Origin: Streptomyces bicolor
GTDB lineage: Bacteria > Actinomycetota > Actinomycetes > Streptomycetales > Streptomycetaceae
Assembly (NCBI RefSeq): GCF_000719285.1
Contig: NZ_JOFS01000056.1
Span: 1 to 32,762 of the forward strand
Direction: 5' to 3'
Length of the DNA: 32,762 bases
In this document: positions 1-7,962 of the stretch, piece after piece
Layout: each line of letters begins with the position of its first letter
How positions within the stretch are numbered: position 1 is the stretch's first letter
Notes under the pieces: model-generated
The model's input: only the letters and a program-made list of their open reading frames with translations
What the model was told of the DNA's origin: nothing
Database searches by the model: none
Program-made: the position numbers and the translations under genes

Positions 1-84
1 AGCCCCTCAAGCATCACCAGCACTCCCGAAGCCGATCCGCATACCAGGCGAAATGCATGTAATTGCGATGTAAACGCCCTCTCA

Positions 85-246
85 GAGCCTGTGTCATATC
101 TCCGGCCGGGCGCGCGGCGTCTGGCACGCACGCTCGCTGCGTTGCCGAACCGCCCACGTGGCTCCGCCACGAGGGCGCTCCGGCGCCTTGCGATCGCACG
201 CACCAGACGCCGCGCGCTGATCCGGCCGGAGATATGACACAGGCTC
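85..246. mobile_element. MITE-like inverted-repeat element, IS5-type ends
   Basis: The ends are perfect 25-base inverted repeats (85-109 and 222-246) starting GAGCCTGTGTCATATC; complementarity continues inward for about 15 more base pairs with a 4-base insertion in the right arm, and an inner hairpin surrounds 152-174. The element is flanked by TCA on both sides (82-84 and 247-249), which looks like a 3-bp target duplication. It carries no open frame of plausible transposase length. Known for the family: the IS1031 group of IS5 elements duplicates TNA. Inference: a non-autonomous derivative of such an IS. The right TCA, read on the minus strand, is the TGA stop of the cyclo-ligase gene, and the structure could also act as that gene's transcription terminator. 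Confidence 0.7.
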
Positions 247-873
247 TCAGGACGAGGGCTCCCGGAAGCGGCGCACACCCGACGGCGTCACCACCGCGTG
301 CACCGGACGGTCGTGCGGCTCCTCGGGGACGCGCTCGACGACCTCGGAGTCGTACAGCAGCACCACGAGCGAGGGCCGGGCGCCCGCGCGTTCCAGGCGG
401 GCGAGAACGCGGTCGTACGACCCCCCGCCGCGCCCCAGCCGCATCCCGCGCGCGTCGACCGCGAGACCCGGCAGCAGCACCACGTCGGCGTCGGTCACGG
501 CGTCCGGGCCGAGGTGTTCGCCGCCCGGCTCGAAGAGGGCCATCTTCCCGCCGTGTTGGACACGGATCAGGGACTCCGCCCCGGTGTACGCGCCCCAGTC
601 GAGGTCGTTGTCGGGCAGCAGCGCGGGGAGCAGGACGCGTACGCCCCGTGCGCGCAGGGTGTCCAGCAGCGCGAGCGTGCCGGGTTCGGTGCCGACGGAG
701 ACGTACGCCGCCACCACGCGCGCGTGCGCCAGCTCGGGCAGGTCCAGGGCCCGTTCGGCCAGCGCGGCCGCCGATGCCCGCACGTCATCCGGCGTCAACC
801 TGCTTCTCACCGTGAGGAACTCTCGCCGCAACATTCGCTTGTCAGTCTCGCCCGGACGTCCGATGTGACTCAC
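247..873 (-). CDS. 5-formyltetrahydrofolate cyclo-ligase
   Basis: Cytosolic enzyme that uses ATP to convert 5-formyl-THF to 5,10-methenyl-THF, returning a stored folate to one-carbon metabolism. About 208 residues from the GTG at 873. Visible family features are the N-terminal LRREFLTVRSRL helix, the YVSVGTEPGT segment, and the nucleotide/substrate loop GRGGGSYDR followed by a VVLLYDSEVVERVP strand. The start is uncertain: ATG at 906 or ATG at 834 are also in frame, and none has a good ribosome-binding site; the conserved part begins near 834. It is divergent from galU. Its stop codon is the flanking TCA of the element at 85-246, so the exact C-terminus may have been set by that insertion. 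Confidence 0.9.
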   Translation of the reverse strand: MSHIGRPGETDKRMLRREFLTVRSRLTPDDVRASAAALAERALDLPELAHARVVAAYVSVGTEPGTLALLDTLRARGVRVLLPALLPDNDLDWGAYTGAESLIRVQHGGKMALFEPGGEHLGPDAVTDADVVLLPGLAVDARGMRLGRGGGSYDRVLARLERAGARPSLVVLLYDSEVVERVPEEPHDRPVHAVVTPSGVRRFREPSS

Positions 874-954
874 CAGTCGCTTCCGTACCCTTCCCAATGT
901 GCTCATATGAGAGCCAAATAACCGGAGCCTCAGATTCCCTACAAAGGCACCGGA

Positions 955-960
955 TATGGT
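955..960 (+). promoter_or_regulatory. galU -10 box, leaderless layout
   Basis: TATGGT lies exactly 7 bases before the galU ATG at 968 and no Shine-Dalgarno sequence precedes that ATG, as expected for transcription starting at the start codon. The -35 is not clear. Confidence 0.5.
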
Positions 961-967
961 GTCGGGC

Positions 968-1870
968 ATGACTCAGTCGCACCCTCGGATCAGCAAGGCT
1001 GTCATCCCCGCAGCGGGCCTCGGCACCCGCTTCCTGCCGGCAACCAAGGCCACTCCCAAGGAGATGCTGCCGGTCGTCGACAAGCCGGCGATCCAGTACG
1101 TGGTCGAAGAGGCCGTGTCCGCCGGCCTCGACGACGTCCTCATGATCACGGGCCGCAACAAGCGCCCCCTGGAGGACCACTTCGACCGCAACTACGAACT
1201 CGAGTCCGCCCTTCAGAAGAAGGGTGACGCCGGCCGGCTCGCCAAGGTCCAGGAGTCCAGCGACCTCGCGACCATGCACTACGTCCGCCAGGGCGACCCC
1301 AAGGGTCTGGGGCACGCCGTCCTGTGCGCCGCCCCGCACGTCGGCAACGAGCCCTTCGCGGTCCTCCTCGGCGACGACCTGATCGACCCGCGCGACCCGC
1401 TGCTCAAGCGGATGGTCGAGGTCCAGGAGCAGCACGGCGGCAGCGTCATCGCGCTCATGGAGGTCGCACCCGAGCAGATCCACCTCTACGGGTGCGCCGC
1501 CGTCGACCCCACCGAGGACGGCGACGTGGTCAAGGTCCACGACCTGGTCGAGAAGCCGGCCGTGGCCGACGCGCCGTCCAACTACGCCATCATCGGCCGT
1601 TACGTCCTCGACCCGCACATCTTCGACATACTGCGCAAGACCGAGCCGGGCCGCGGCGGCGAGATCCAGCTCACCGACGCGCTCCAGCAGCTCTCGCAGG
1701 ACGAGAAGGTCGGCGGTCCGGTGCACGGCGTCGTCTTCAAGGGCCGCCGCTATGACACCGGCGACCGCGGCGACTACCTCCGTGCCATTGTCAGACTCGC
1801 GTGCGAACGTGAAGACCTGGGCCCGGACTTCCGGACCTGGCTTCGCAGTTACGTAGCCGAGGAGATGTAG
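968..1870 (+). CDS. galU: UTP-glucose-1-phosphate uridylyltransferase
   Basis: Makes UDP-glucose from UTP and glucose-1-phosphate, the donor for cell-wall polysaccharides, glycolipids and glycogen/trehalose-type metabolism; cytosolic. 300 residues, normal for the family. The N-terminal nucleotide-binding signature AAGLGTRFLPATKATPKEMLP (around residues 15-36) is intact, followed by PAIQYVVEEA, GDDLIDP, and VEKP near the middle. The ATG at 968 is chosen over the in-frame ATG at 956 because the conserved MTQSHPRISKAVIPAAG start fits and the upstream TATGGT would then sit 7 bases away. moeA begins 5 bases after its stop, so the sugar-nucleotide gene probably heads the molybdenum-cofactor run. 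Confidence 0.97.
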   Translation: MTQSHPRISKAVIPAAGLGTRFLPATKATPKEMLPVVDKPAIQYVVEEAVSAGLDDVLMITGRNKRPLEDHFDRNYELESALQKKGDAGRLAKVQESSDLATMHYVRQGDPKGLGHAVLCAAPHVGNEPFAVLLGDDLIDPRDPLLKRMVEVQEQHGGSVIALMEVAPEQIHLYGCAAVDPTEDGDVVKVHDLVEKPAVADAPSNYAIIGRYVLDPHIFDILRKTEPGRGGEIQLTDALQQLSQDEKVGGPVHGVVFKGRRYDTGDRGDYLRAIVRLACEREDLGPDFRTWLRSYVAEEM

Positions 1871-1874
1871 CGAC

Positions 1875-3197
1875 TTGAGCACCGCCGCGACCCGCCCGGC
1901 CGACCAGGATCACCTCTGGTCGGTGGACGAACACCTGGAGGACATCCTCACGACCGTCCGCCCCCTCGAACCCATCGAGCTGCAACTGCTCGACGCCCAG
2001 GGCTGCGTCCTGGTCGAGGACGTCACGGTGCCGGTCTCCCTGCCGCCGTTCGACAACAGCTCCATGGACGGGTACGCGGTGCGGGTCGCGGATGTCGCGG
2101 GCGCGAGCGAGGAGTTCCCCGCCGCGCTGGAGGTCATCGGGGACGTCGCGGCGGGCCAGGCCGAACCGCTCCACGTGGGCCCCGGCCAGGCCGCCCGCAT
2201 CATGACCGGCGCCCCGCTGCCGCCCGGCGCCGAGACGGTCGTTCCGGTGGAGTGGACCGACGGAGGCCTCGGCGAGGGCCCGGTGACCGGCATGCGCGCC
2301 CGCAGCCTCGCCCCCGAGGGCGCCCGCGGCGAGGTGCAGGTCTACCGTCCGGCCGAGGCACGCGCGCATGTGCGCGCGAAGGGCAGCGACGTGAAGGCCG
2401 GCGACCGGGCGCTCGAGGCCGGCACGGTCCTCGGGCCGTCGCAGATCGCCCTGCTCGCCGCGATCGGCCGCGGCACGGTACGCGTCCGCCCGCGCCCGCG
2501 CGTGGTCGTGGTGTCCACCGGCAGCGAACTCGTCCAGCCCGGCGAGGCACTGGGCAGCGGCCAGATCTACGACTCCAACAGCTTCGCCCTCACCGCGGCC
2601 GCCCGCGACGCCGGCGCCATCGCCTACCGGGTGGGCGCCGTCGCCGACGACGCCGAGACGCTCCGGTCCACCATCGAGGACCAGCTCGTGCGCGCCGACC
2701 TCATGGTCACCACCGGCGGCGTGAGCGTCGGGGCGTACGACGTCGTCAAGGAGGCGCTGTCGCACGTCGGCGACGAGGACGAGGCCGGCAGCGGTGTCGA
2801 GTTCCGCAAGCTCGCCATGCAGCCCGGCAAGCCGCAGGGCTTCGGCTCCATCGGCCCCGACCACACCCCGCTGCTCGCGCTCCCGGGCAACCCGGTGTCG
2901 TCGTACGTCTCCTTCGAACTGTTCGCGCGGCCCGCGATCCGCACGCTGATGGGCCTGGAGGACGTCCACCGGCCGCGCACGACCGCGACCCTGACCGCTG
3001 ACAAGGCGCTGACCTCGCCCAAGGGACGCAGACAGTTCCTGCGCGGGACCTACGCCGACGGCGAGGTGCGGCCGGTCGGCGGCGCAGGCTCCCACCTGAT
3101 CGCGGCCCTGGCGCACGCGGACGCGCTGATCGTGGTTCCCGAGGACGTGGAGAGCGTCGAGCCCGGCTCCGAGATCGAGGTGGTCCTGCTCGGCTGA
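1875..3197 (+). CDS. moeA: Molybdopterin molybdotransferase (MoeA/Glp type)
   Basis: Inserts molybdate into adenylylated molybdopterin, the last common step of molybdenum-cofactor synthesis, in the cytosol. 440 residues from a TTG start at 1875. Characteristic blocks in order: [13 protein letters not shown] (about residue 55), [25 protein letters not shown] (about 112), [15 protein letters not shown], the MoCF signature [11 protein letters not shown] (about 278), [10 protein letters not shown], and [13 protein letters not shown] (about 337). All expected blocks are present, so it should be active. The start lies 5 bases after the galU stop, and moaC and mog follow, giving a partial Moco pathway (moaA, moaD, moaE are not in the window). 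Confidence 0.96.
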   Translation: MSTAATRPADQDHLWSVDEHLEDILTTVRPLEPIELQLLDAQGCVLVEDVTVPVSLPPFDNSSMDGYAVRVADVAGASEEFPAALEVIGDVAAGQAEPLHVGPGQAARIMTGAPLPPGAETVVPVEWTDGGLGEGPVTGMRARSLAPEGARGEVQVYRPAEARAHVRAKGSDVKAGDRALEAGTVLGPSQIALLAAIGRGTVRVRPRPRVVVVSTGSELVQPGEALGSGQIYDSNSFALTAAARDAGAIAYRVGAVADDAETLRSTIEDQLVRADLMVTTGGVSVGAYDVVKEALSHVGDEDEAGSGVEFRKLAMQPGKPQGFGSIGPDHTPLLALPGNPVSSYVSFELFARPAIRTLMGLEDVHRPRTTATLTADKALTSPKGRRQFLRGTYADGEVRPVGGAGSHLIAALAHADALIVVPEDVESVEPGSEIEVVLLG

Positions 3198-3283
3198 GCG
3201 GCTCCGGTTGGGGGTACCGTGTCGCGCACAGCAGGCCCGTGCGCCGCACCGCGACGGGCCCGGACCGGGAGCGCCACACCAGC

Positions 3284-3811
3284 ATGACTGAGCCTTCCCG
3301 GGGGGAGACCCCCGGACCCTCTGAGCAGGACCGACCCACCCAGGACCGCCTCACGCACATCGACGACGCGGGCGCGGCCCGCATGGTCGACGTGTCCGAG
3401 AAGGACGTGACCGCGCGCACCGCCCGCGCCAGCGGACGCGTCCTCGTCTCACCCCGCGTGGTCGAGCTGCTGCGCGGCGAGGGCGTCCCCAAGGGCGACG
3501 CCCTGGCCACCGCGCGCATCGCGGGCATCATGGGCGCCAAGCGCACCCCGGACCTCATCCCGCTGTGCCACCCGCTCGCGGTGTCCGGTGTGAAACTGGA
3601 CCTGTCGGTCGCGGACGACGCCGTGGAGATCCAGGCCACCGTGAAGACCACGGACCGTACGGGCGTCGAGATGGAGGCCCTCACCGCGGTCTCCGTCGCC
3701 GCGCTCACCGTGATCGACATGGTGAAGGCGGTCGACAAGGGAGCGGTCATCACGGACGTGCGGGTGGAGCAGAAGACGGGCGGCAAGTCTGGCGACTGGA
3801 GCCGGTCATGA
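3284..3811 (+). CDS. moaC: Cyclic pyranopterin monophosphate synthase MoaC
   Basis: Converts the MoaA product into cyclic pyranopterin monophosphate, the first stable Moco intermediate. 175 residues from ATG 3284. The core starts at [40 protein letters not shown] (lysine and histidine of the active site), [28 protein letters not shown] and [12 protein letters not shown] are all present. The first ~25 residues before QDRLTHID look like a lineage-specific extension, and its codons contain a GC hairpin (3298-3315, CCGGGGG/CCCCCGG) right after the start. A TACCGT -10-like box at 3215-3220 may give moaC its own promoter in the 86-base gap after moeA. Stop overlaps the mog start (ATGA). Confidence 0.96.
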   Translation: MTEPSRGETPGPSEQDRPTQDRLTHIDDAGAARMVDVSEKDVTARTARASGRVLVSPRVVELLRGEGVPKGDALATARIAGIMGAKRTPDLIPLCHPLAVSGVKLDLSVADDAVEIQATVKTTDRTGVEMEALTAVSVAALTVIDMVKAVDKGAVITDVRVEQKTGGKSGDWSRS

Positions 3812-4344
3812 CTCTCGACGCTTCGGTGGGCGGTGCGCCGGCCGCGCCGTACGCCGCACTGGTCGTCACCGCCTCCAACCGGGCTGCCGCCGGGGTCTAC
3901 GAGGACAAGGGCGGCCCGTTGATCGCCGAGGGCCTCAAGGGCGTCGGCTTCGCGGTCGACGGCCCGCAGGTCGTGCCCGACGGCGACCCCGTGGAGGCCG
4001 CCCTGCGCGCAGGCGTCGACGCCGGGTACGACGTCATCGTGACCACCGGAGGCACCGGCATCTCGCCCACCGACCGCACCCCCGAGGTGACCCGCGCGGT
4101 GATCGAGTACGAGGTGCCGGGCATCGCGGAGGCCATCCGGGCGTTCGGCAGGGAGAAGGTGCCCACCGCCGCGCTCTCCCGGGGCCTGGCCGGGGTGGCG
4201 CGGGGCACCCTGATCGTGAACCTGCCCGGTTCCAGCGGCGGAGTGAAGGACGGACTGGCCGTCCTGGAGCCCCTGCTCATCCACGCCGTCGACCAGATCC
4301 GCGGCGGCGACCACCCCAGATCCAGCAGCGGGGGTGCGAGCTGA
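3808..4344 (+). CDS. mog: Molybdopterin adenylyltransferase-like protein (MogA/MoaB)
   Basis: Single-domain MoCF-biosynthesis protein of 178 residues; the family adenylylates molybdopterin so that MoeA can load molybdate. Seen: [20 protein letters not shown] near residue 14, the MTP-binding signature [17 protein letters not shown] (about 74-90), [12 protein letters not shown], and [14 protein letters not shown] (about 134). The ATG overlaps the moaC stop by four bases (ATGA), implying translational coupling. It sits between moaC and a GNAT gene in the same run. MogA and MoaB are hard to separate by sequence alone, so the activity is inferred from the family. Confidence 0.93.
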   Translation: MTLDASVGGAPAAPYAALVVTASNRAAAGVYEDKGGPLIAEGLKGVGFAVDGPQVVPDGDPVEAALRAGVDAGYDVIVTTGGTGISPTDRTPEVTRAVIEYEVPGIAEAIRAFGREKVPTAALSRGLAGVARGTLIVNLPGSSGGVKDGLAVLEPLLIHAVDQIRGGDHPRSSSGGAS

Positions 4345-4364
4345 ACAGCCCATCCTGGCCCGTC

Positions 4365-5012
4365 GTGCTGGGGGACGGCGATGTCGTCCTCCGGCCGATA
4401 AAGATGCGCGACCAACGGGCCTGGCGCGAGGTCAACCGACGCAACCGGGACTGGCTGCGCCCCTGGGAGGCGACCATTCCGCCGCCCACGCCCAGCGGGC
4501 CGATCGCGCACCGGCCGACCTACCGCCAGATGGTCCGGCATCTGCGGTCCGAGGCCAACGCGGGCCGGATGCTGCCGTTCGTCATCGAGTACCAGGGGCG
4601 GCTGGTCGGGCAGTTGACGGTCGCCGGGATCACCTGGGGCTCGATGTGCTCGGGGCACGTCGGTTACTGGGTGGACGAGGCGGTGGCGGGCCGCGGCGTG
4701 ATGCCGACCGCCGTGGCTCTCGTCGTGGACCACTGTTTCCGCACCGTCGGTCTGCACCGCATCGAGGTCTGCATTCGCCCCGAGAACGGGCCCAGCCGCC
4801 GGGTCGTGGAGAAACTCGGATTCCGCGAGGAAGGGCTGCGTCCGCGATATCTCCACATCGACGGAGCCTGGCGGGACCATCTCGTCTTCGCGCTCACGGC
4901 GGAAGAGGTCCCGGAAGGGTTGCTGAGCCGCTGGCACCGGGCAAGCTCACGGAAGACGCCGCACTCCGACCCGCGGAACACCCGGCAGAACCCCCAGGGG
5001 AATCCCGCATAG
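4365..5012 (+). CDS. GNAT N-acetyltransferase, RimJ/RimL type
   Basis: Acetyl-CoA-dependent acetyltransferase of the RimJ/RimL branch, whose known members acetylate N-termini of ribosomal proteins; the substrate here is unknown. 215 residues from GTG 4365. GNAT features: VLRPIKMRDQRAWREVN (motif C/D region), GHVGYWVDEAVAGRGVMPTAVALVVDH (motif A, acetyl-CoA loop), and GLHRIEVCIRPENGPSRRVVEKLGFREEG (motif B). GTG 4365 has no ribosome-binding site. An in-frame CTG at 4341 overlaps the mog stop (CTGA), has GGGGGT just upstream and would add LNSPSWPV; that is a plausible true start. The tail after about residue 195 is hydrophilic and low in conservation. Confidence 0.9.
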   Translation: MLGDGDVVLRPIKMRDQRAWREVNRRNRDWLRPWEATIPPPTPSGPIAHRPTYRQMVRHLRSEANAGRMLPFVIEYQGRLVGQLTVAGITWGSMCSGHVGYWVDEAVAGRGVMPTAVALVVDHCFRTVGLHRIEVCIRPENGPSRRVVEKLGFREEGLRPRYLHIDGAWRDHLVFALTAEEVPEGLLSRWHRASSRKTPHSDPRNTRQNPQGNPA

Positions 5013-5195
5013 CCGGAAATTGAATAAGTGTTCGAAATTGATCGCCCGATGACCGGCTCGGGGCAATAAATTCGCGGCCTCGGGGGGCTGCTGATCGCAT
5101 CGGTCACAAAAAAAGTTCGAAATATCAGCCAGATCGTGCGACACACCGGCTCAATTGGCGGATGGCCTCACGCAAACCCCTCTACCGTGTGAGGC
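5013..5195 (+). promoter_or_regulatory. AT-rich sepX upstream region with leaderless -10
   Basis: The gap is far more AT-rich than its neighbours and includes a run of A residues near 5107-5114. GTTCGAAAT occurs twice, about 85 bases apart (near 5030 and 5115), suggesting protein-binding sites. TACCGT at 5183-5188 sits 7 bases before the sepX GTG at 5196 with no ribosome-binding site, a leaderless layout. A GACAC at 5140-5144 matches the short core reported for WhiA, but a pentamer is weak evidence. Confidence 0.45.
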
Positions 5196-6473
5196 GTGAG
5201 CAGCAGCGGCCTCATCTACGCAGTCATTGTCGGGGCCTGGGCCGCCTACTTGGTGCCGATGTGGCTCCGTAGGCAGGACGAGCTGAACGAGGCCCGTCCG
5301 ACGGAACGCTTCAGCACAGCCATCCGGTTGCTGTCCGGACGGGCGGGGATGGAGCGCCGGTACGCCAAGGACCTGCGCGCGCGCTCCACCGAGGAGGGGG
5401 AGCCCAGCGCCGATGACCCGGGCGGTGTCACCGAGTCGGTGGACGTCCGGGCCTTCGCCGTACCTCCGACCCGTCCGCAGACCCAGGCGACGGTCCAGGC
5501 GCAGTCGCCGGGACGCCCGGATCCGGCATCTGAACAGGCGTCCAGGCCGGCACCCGAACGCGGCAACGCGCCCGCCTCCGAACCGGGCTCCGGCCCGGCC
5601 GACCAGGCGCGCAAGCGAGTGCCCGCCGCCCGGCGCCCACCCGCGGAGGAGGCGGCCGCGGCACGTGCCCGGCGCTCCAAGGTGCTCGCACGGCGCAGGC
5701 GCACCACCGTCGTCCTCTTCCTCGCCTTCACACTCGGCGCGGTCGTCGCCGCGGTCGGCGGGCTCGCGTTCCTGTGGGCGCCCGGCATTCCGGCGGTTCT
5801 GCTCAGCGGGTACATCGCGTACCTGCGGTCCCAGGAGCGCCGCCGCTTCGCCTACCAGATGGACCGGCGGCAGGCCGAGGCCGCCGCGCAGCGGCTGCGT
5901 GAGCACGCCCGCCAGTCGCGCAGGCGGGGCCCCGCCGACGCCGGTGACGGTATCGACGAGCCCGACGAGAGGCCTGAACCAGGCACCGACACCGGGCTGT
6001 CCGCCCTCGCCGCGGACCGGCGTGCCCTCGTCGAGCAGACCGACCACGCCGAGTGGGTCGACCAGCAGCGCGAGCGGCAGCGGCGGCCCGGGCACGGGGA
6101 CAGCTGGGACCCGGTCCCGGTGCCGTTGCCGACGTACGTGACCGCGCCGGTCGCTCCCCGCGCCACCTCCGGCGTGGACCTCGGGGCGCCGGACGCGTGG
6201 AGCTCGGCACGGTCGAGCACCGTCGGCCGGGACCGGGACGCGGGCGCTGACGCCGGGGACGGTGCCGGGCGTGGCGCGGAGCCGGCGGACGCGGCTCGCG
6301 GCGAGGAGAAGGGCGAGGGGGACGGCCGCAGCGACGCCCTCCCCCGCGCTCGAATCCGCTCACGCGGGGGCACCCCCACGGCCGCCTCCGCCCGCCGGGC
6401 ACGCGAGCGGGGCCGTACGCCACTGTTCGACCAGTACGAGGACGGCGACCGGCCGCGCGCGGCCAACGAGTAG
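5196..6473 (+). CDS. sepX: Divisome membrane protein SepX (GlpR-like)
   Basis: Actinobacterial membrane protein that in Streptomyces localises to division septa and supports hyphal compartmentation and sporulation. 425 residues. The N-terminus SSSGLIYAVIVGAWAAYLVPMWLRRQDELNEARPTERFSTA is the recognisable part: one membrane helix (about residues 5-22) followed by a conserved basic/acidic stretch. Residues 60-165 are a Pro/Ala/Arg-rich linker; 168-209 hold two further hydrophobic helices (VVLFLAFTLGAVVAAVGGL and the WAPGIPAVLLSGYIAYL stretch). The rest is a charged, low-complexity cytoplasmic tail. Near the end (codons over 6336-6379) it has taken in a palindromic repeat also found elsewhere in the window. 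Identity rests on the N-terminus and gene context. Confidence 0.85.
   Translation: MSSSGLIYAVIVGAWAAYLVPMWLRRQDELNEARPTERFSTAIRLLSGRAGMERRYAKDLRARSTEEGEPSADDPGGVTESVDVRAFAVPPTRPQTQATVQAQSPGRPDPASEQASRPAPERGNAPASEPGSGPADQARKRVPAARRPPAEEAAAARARRSKVLARRRRTTVVLFLAFTLGAVVAAVGGLAFLWAPGIPAVLLSGYIAYLRSQERRRFAYQMDRRQAEAAAQRLREHARQSRRRGPADAGDGIDEPDERPEPGTDTGLSALAADRRALVEQTDHAEWVDQQRERQRRPGHGDSWDPVPVPLPTYVTAPVAPRATSGVDLGAPDAWSSARSSTVGRDRDAGADAGDGAGRGAEPADAARGEEKGEGDGRSDALPRARIRSRGGTPTAASARRARERGRTPLFDQYEDGDRPRAANE
6336..6379. repeat. Short palindromic repeat inside sepX
   Basis: GCCCTCCCCC, a short spacer, then CGCGGGGGCACCCCCAC. Related copies lie at 29173-29226 and, inverted, at 32679-32719; all share the CCTCCCCC...GCTCGAA...GCGGGGGCACCCCCA frame. 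This copy is read through in the sepX frame and encodes a low-complexity stretch rich in Arg, Pro and Gly. Confidence 0.7.
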
Positions 6474-6549
6474 CCGAGGGCCCCGGCCGCCGACCAGGAA
6501 CGGATTTCCAAGCAGGCCGATCGGGGTGCTAAAGTTTCACTCGTTGCAA

Positions 6550-6623
6550 GGGCCTGTGGCGCAGTCCGGTAGCGCACCTCGTTCGCATCGAGGGGGCCAG
6601 GGGTTCAAATCCCCTCAGGTCCA
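6550..6623 (+). tRNA. tRNA-Ala (anticodon CGC)
   Basis: A full cloverleaf can be drawn: acceptor GGGCCTG pairs with CAGGTCC; D arm around GCGC; anticodon stem CCTCG/CGAGG with loop TTCGCAT, so the anticodon is CGC, reading GCG (Ala); T arm GGGG-TTCAAAT-CCCC. The discriminator A is followed by an encoded CC. A -10-like TAAAGT at 6530-6535, with TTCCAA 18 bases upstream, precedes it by a short leader. A perfect intrinsic terminator follows at 6661. No integrated element adjoins this tRNA on either side. Confidence 0.96.
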
Positions 6624-6660
6624 CCGCAACGACTTTCCAAGGGAACTTGGGGAGTTGTGA

Positions 6661-6699
6661 GATCCCGTCCGATCGGTTGATCGGGCGGGATCTTTTTTT
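6661..6699 (+). terminator. Intrinsic terminator after tRNA-Ala
   Basis: A 14-base-pair stem (one G-T pair) of GATCCCG + TCCGATC against GATCGGG + CGGGATC, tetraloop GGTT, followed by seven T residues. A full T-tract is uncommon in this GC-rich background, so this is a strong call. Confidence 0.92.
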
Positions 6700-6728
6700 G
6701 CCCAAGGGGCCGTGGCTTGAGGGGGAAC

Positions 6729-7958
6729 GTGGAGAAGGGCGTCGCGGAGTTACCGGCGAAGCGGGCGACGCCACTGCGGAACGCGGCCTTCCGGCGGTTT
6801 GTGACCGCCAGTCTGATCTCCGCCGCCGGATCCGCGATGGCGCCCCTCGCGCTCGCCTACTCCGTGATCGAACAGGGCGGAGGCACCGGAGCCCTCGGTG
6901 TGGTGCTCGCCACCACCACCGTTCCGACCGTCCTGTTCCTCCTCGTGGGCGGAGTGCTCGCGGACCGTATGTCCCGCAGCCGGCTGCTCTTCCTCGGCAA
7001 TCTGCTGGCGGCCGCCGCCCAGGGTGCCCTGGCGGTCGTCGTCGCCATCGGGCACGCGACGACCGTGTCCATCGCCGTCTGCGGTTTCGTCTCGGGAACC
7101 GCCGTGGCCTTCACCGTGCCGGCCGCTCAGGGCGCCGTGGCCCAGATCGTGCCCGCCGAGCAGTTGCAGCAGGCCAACGCCCTGCTCAGGCTCCCGGGCA
7201 ACGCGGTCAAGGTGCTCGGACCGGCCGTCGGCGGCGGCGTCGTCGCGCTCAGCGGTCCGGCCTGGGCGCTGGCCTGCGACGCGCTCACCTTCGCCGTCGC
7301 CGCCCTGCTGCTGCTCGGGCTGCGCCTGGACGCGCCCCTCGGCGTCACCAGTGCGCTGAGCGATCTGCGGGAGGGGTGGGCCGGCTTCTGGTCGCGGACC
7401 TGGCTGTGGACGTACACGGTCGCGGGGACCGTCCTGGTCGCCGCGTGGCTGGCGGGGTTCCAGTTGCTGGGGCCGGTCGTCGCGGCGGAGCAGTACGCGG
7501 GGGCGCGTGACTGGGGGCTGGTGCAGGGGGCGTTCGCGGCGGGGCTGCTGGCCGGGACGGTGGTGTGTCTGCGGTGGCGGCCGTACCGGCTGCTCGCGGT
7601 GGCTGTCGTGGCCGGCCTGCCGCTGGCCGTTCCCCTGCTCGTCATGGGCTGGGGACTGCCGTTGCCCTGGCTGCTGTTGGCCACGCTTCTCGCGGGCGTC
7701 GGGCTGGATGTGGCGATCGTCGCGTGGACGACCGCCTTCCAGCAGCATGTGCCGCAGGGCGAGTTGGGGCGCATGGGCGCGTTCAACAGCGTCGGGGAGC
7801 GGCTGGCGATTCCGATCGGCTATCTGCTCACCGCACTCGCGGCGGGTACCTGGGACAACCGGACGGTGCTGGTGGCGTGCGCCGCTCTCGTCGTGGCCGC
7901 CGCCGTCCTCAACCTCTGTGTGAGGGACGTCCACCGCATCAACGCCACCCGCGACTGA
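6729..7958 (+). CDS. MFS transporter, exporter-like
   Basis: Major-facilitator membrane protein of about 409 residues with roughly 12 hydrophobic helices; it resembles the drug/siderophore-exporter branch (MFS_3, EntS-like). Seen: helices from residue ~25, the loop LADRMSRSRLLFLGNLLAAAAQG between helices 2 and 3, and a central loop before WLWTYTVAGTVLVAAW. GTG 6729 is chosen over TTG 6717 because GAGGGGGA precedes it at good spacing. The codon at 6750-6752 is TTA (Leu, about codon 8). TTA is very rare in Streptomyces and needs the bldA tRNA, so translation may be limited to late or developmental growth. Substrate unknown. It lies directly after the tRNA terminator, as a single gene. Confidence 0.9.
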   Translation: MEKGVAELPAKRATPLRNAAFRRFVTASLISAAGSAMAPLALAYSVIEQGGGTGALGVVLATTTVPTVLFLLVGGVLADRMSRSRLLFLGNLLAAAAQGALAVVVAIGHATTVSIAVCGFVSGTAVAFTVPAAQGAVAQIVPAEQLQQANALLRLPGNAVKVLGPAVGGGVVALSGPAWALACDALTFAVAALLLLGLRLDAPLGVTSALSDLREGWAGFWSRTWLWTYTVAGTVLVAAWLAGFQLLGPVVAAEQYAGARDWGLVQGAFAAGLLAGTVVCLRWRPYRLLAVAVVAGLPLAVPLLVMGWGLPLPWLLLATLLAGVGLDVAIVAWTTAFQQHVPQGELGRMGAFNSVGERLAIPIGYLLTALAAGTWDNRTVLVACAALVVAAAVLNLCVRDVHRINATRD

Positions 7959-7962
7959 CCGC

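Noticed and set aside
63..815. Plus-strand 250-codon frame across the MITE and cyclo-ligase
   Set aside because: Arg/Pro/Ala-rich shadow antisense to a conserved gene and running through a repeat.
3239..3283. Upstream GTG start for moaC
   Set aside because: Adds residues with no conservation and lacks a ribosome-binding site; it would also shorten the 5' UTR after the TACCGT box without reason.
6550..6700. tRNA-Ala as an attachment site of an integrated element
   Set aside because: No integrase, excisionase or duplicated tRNA 3' end is seen on either side within the window.
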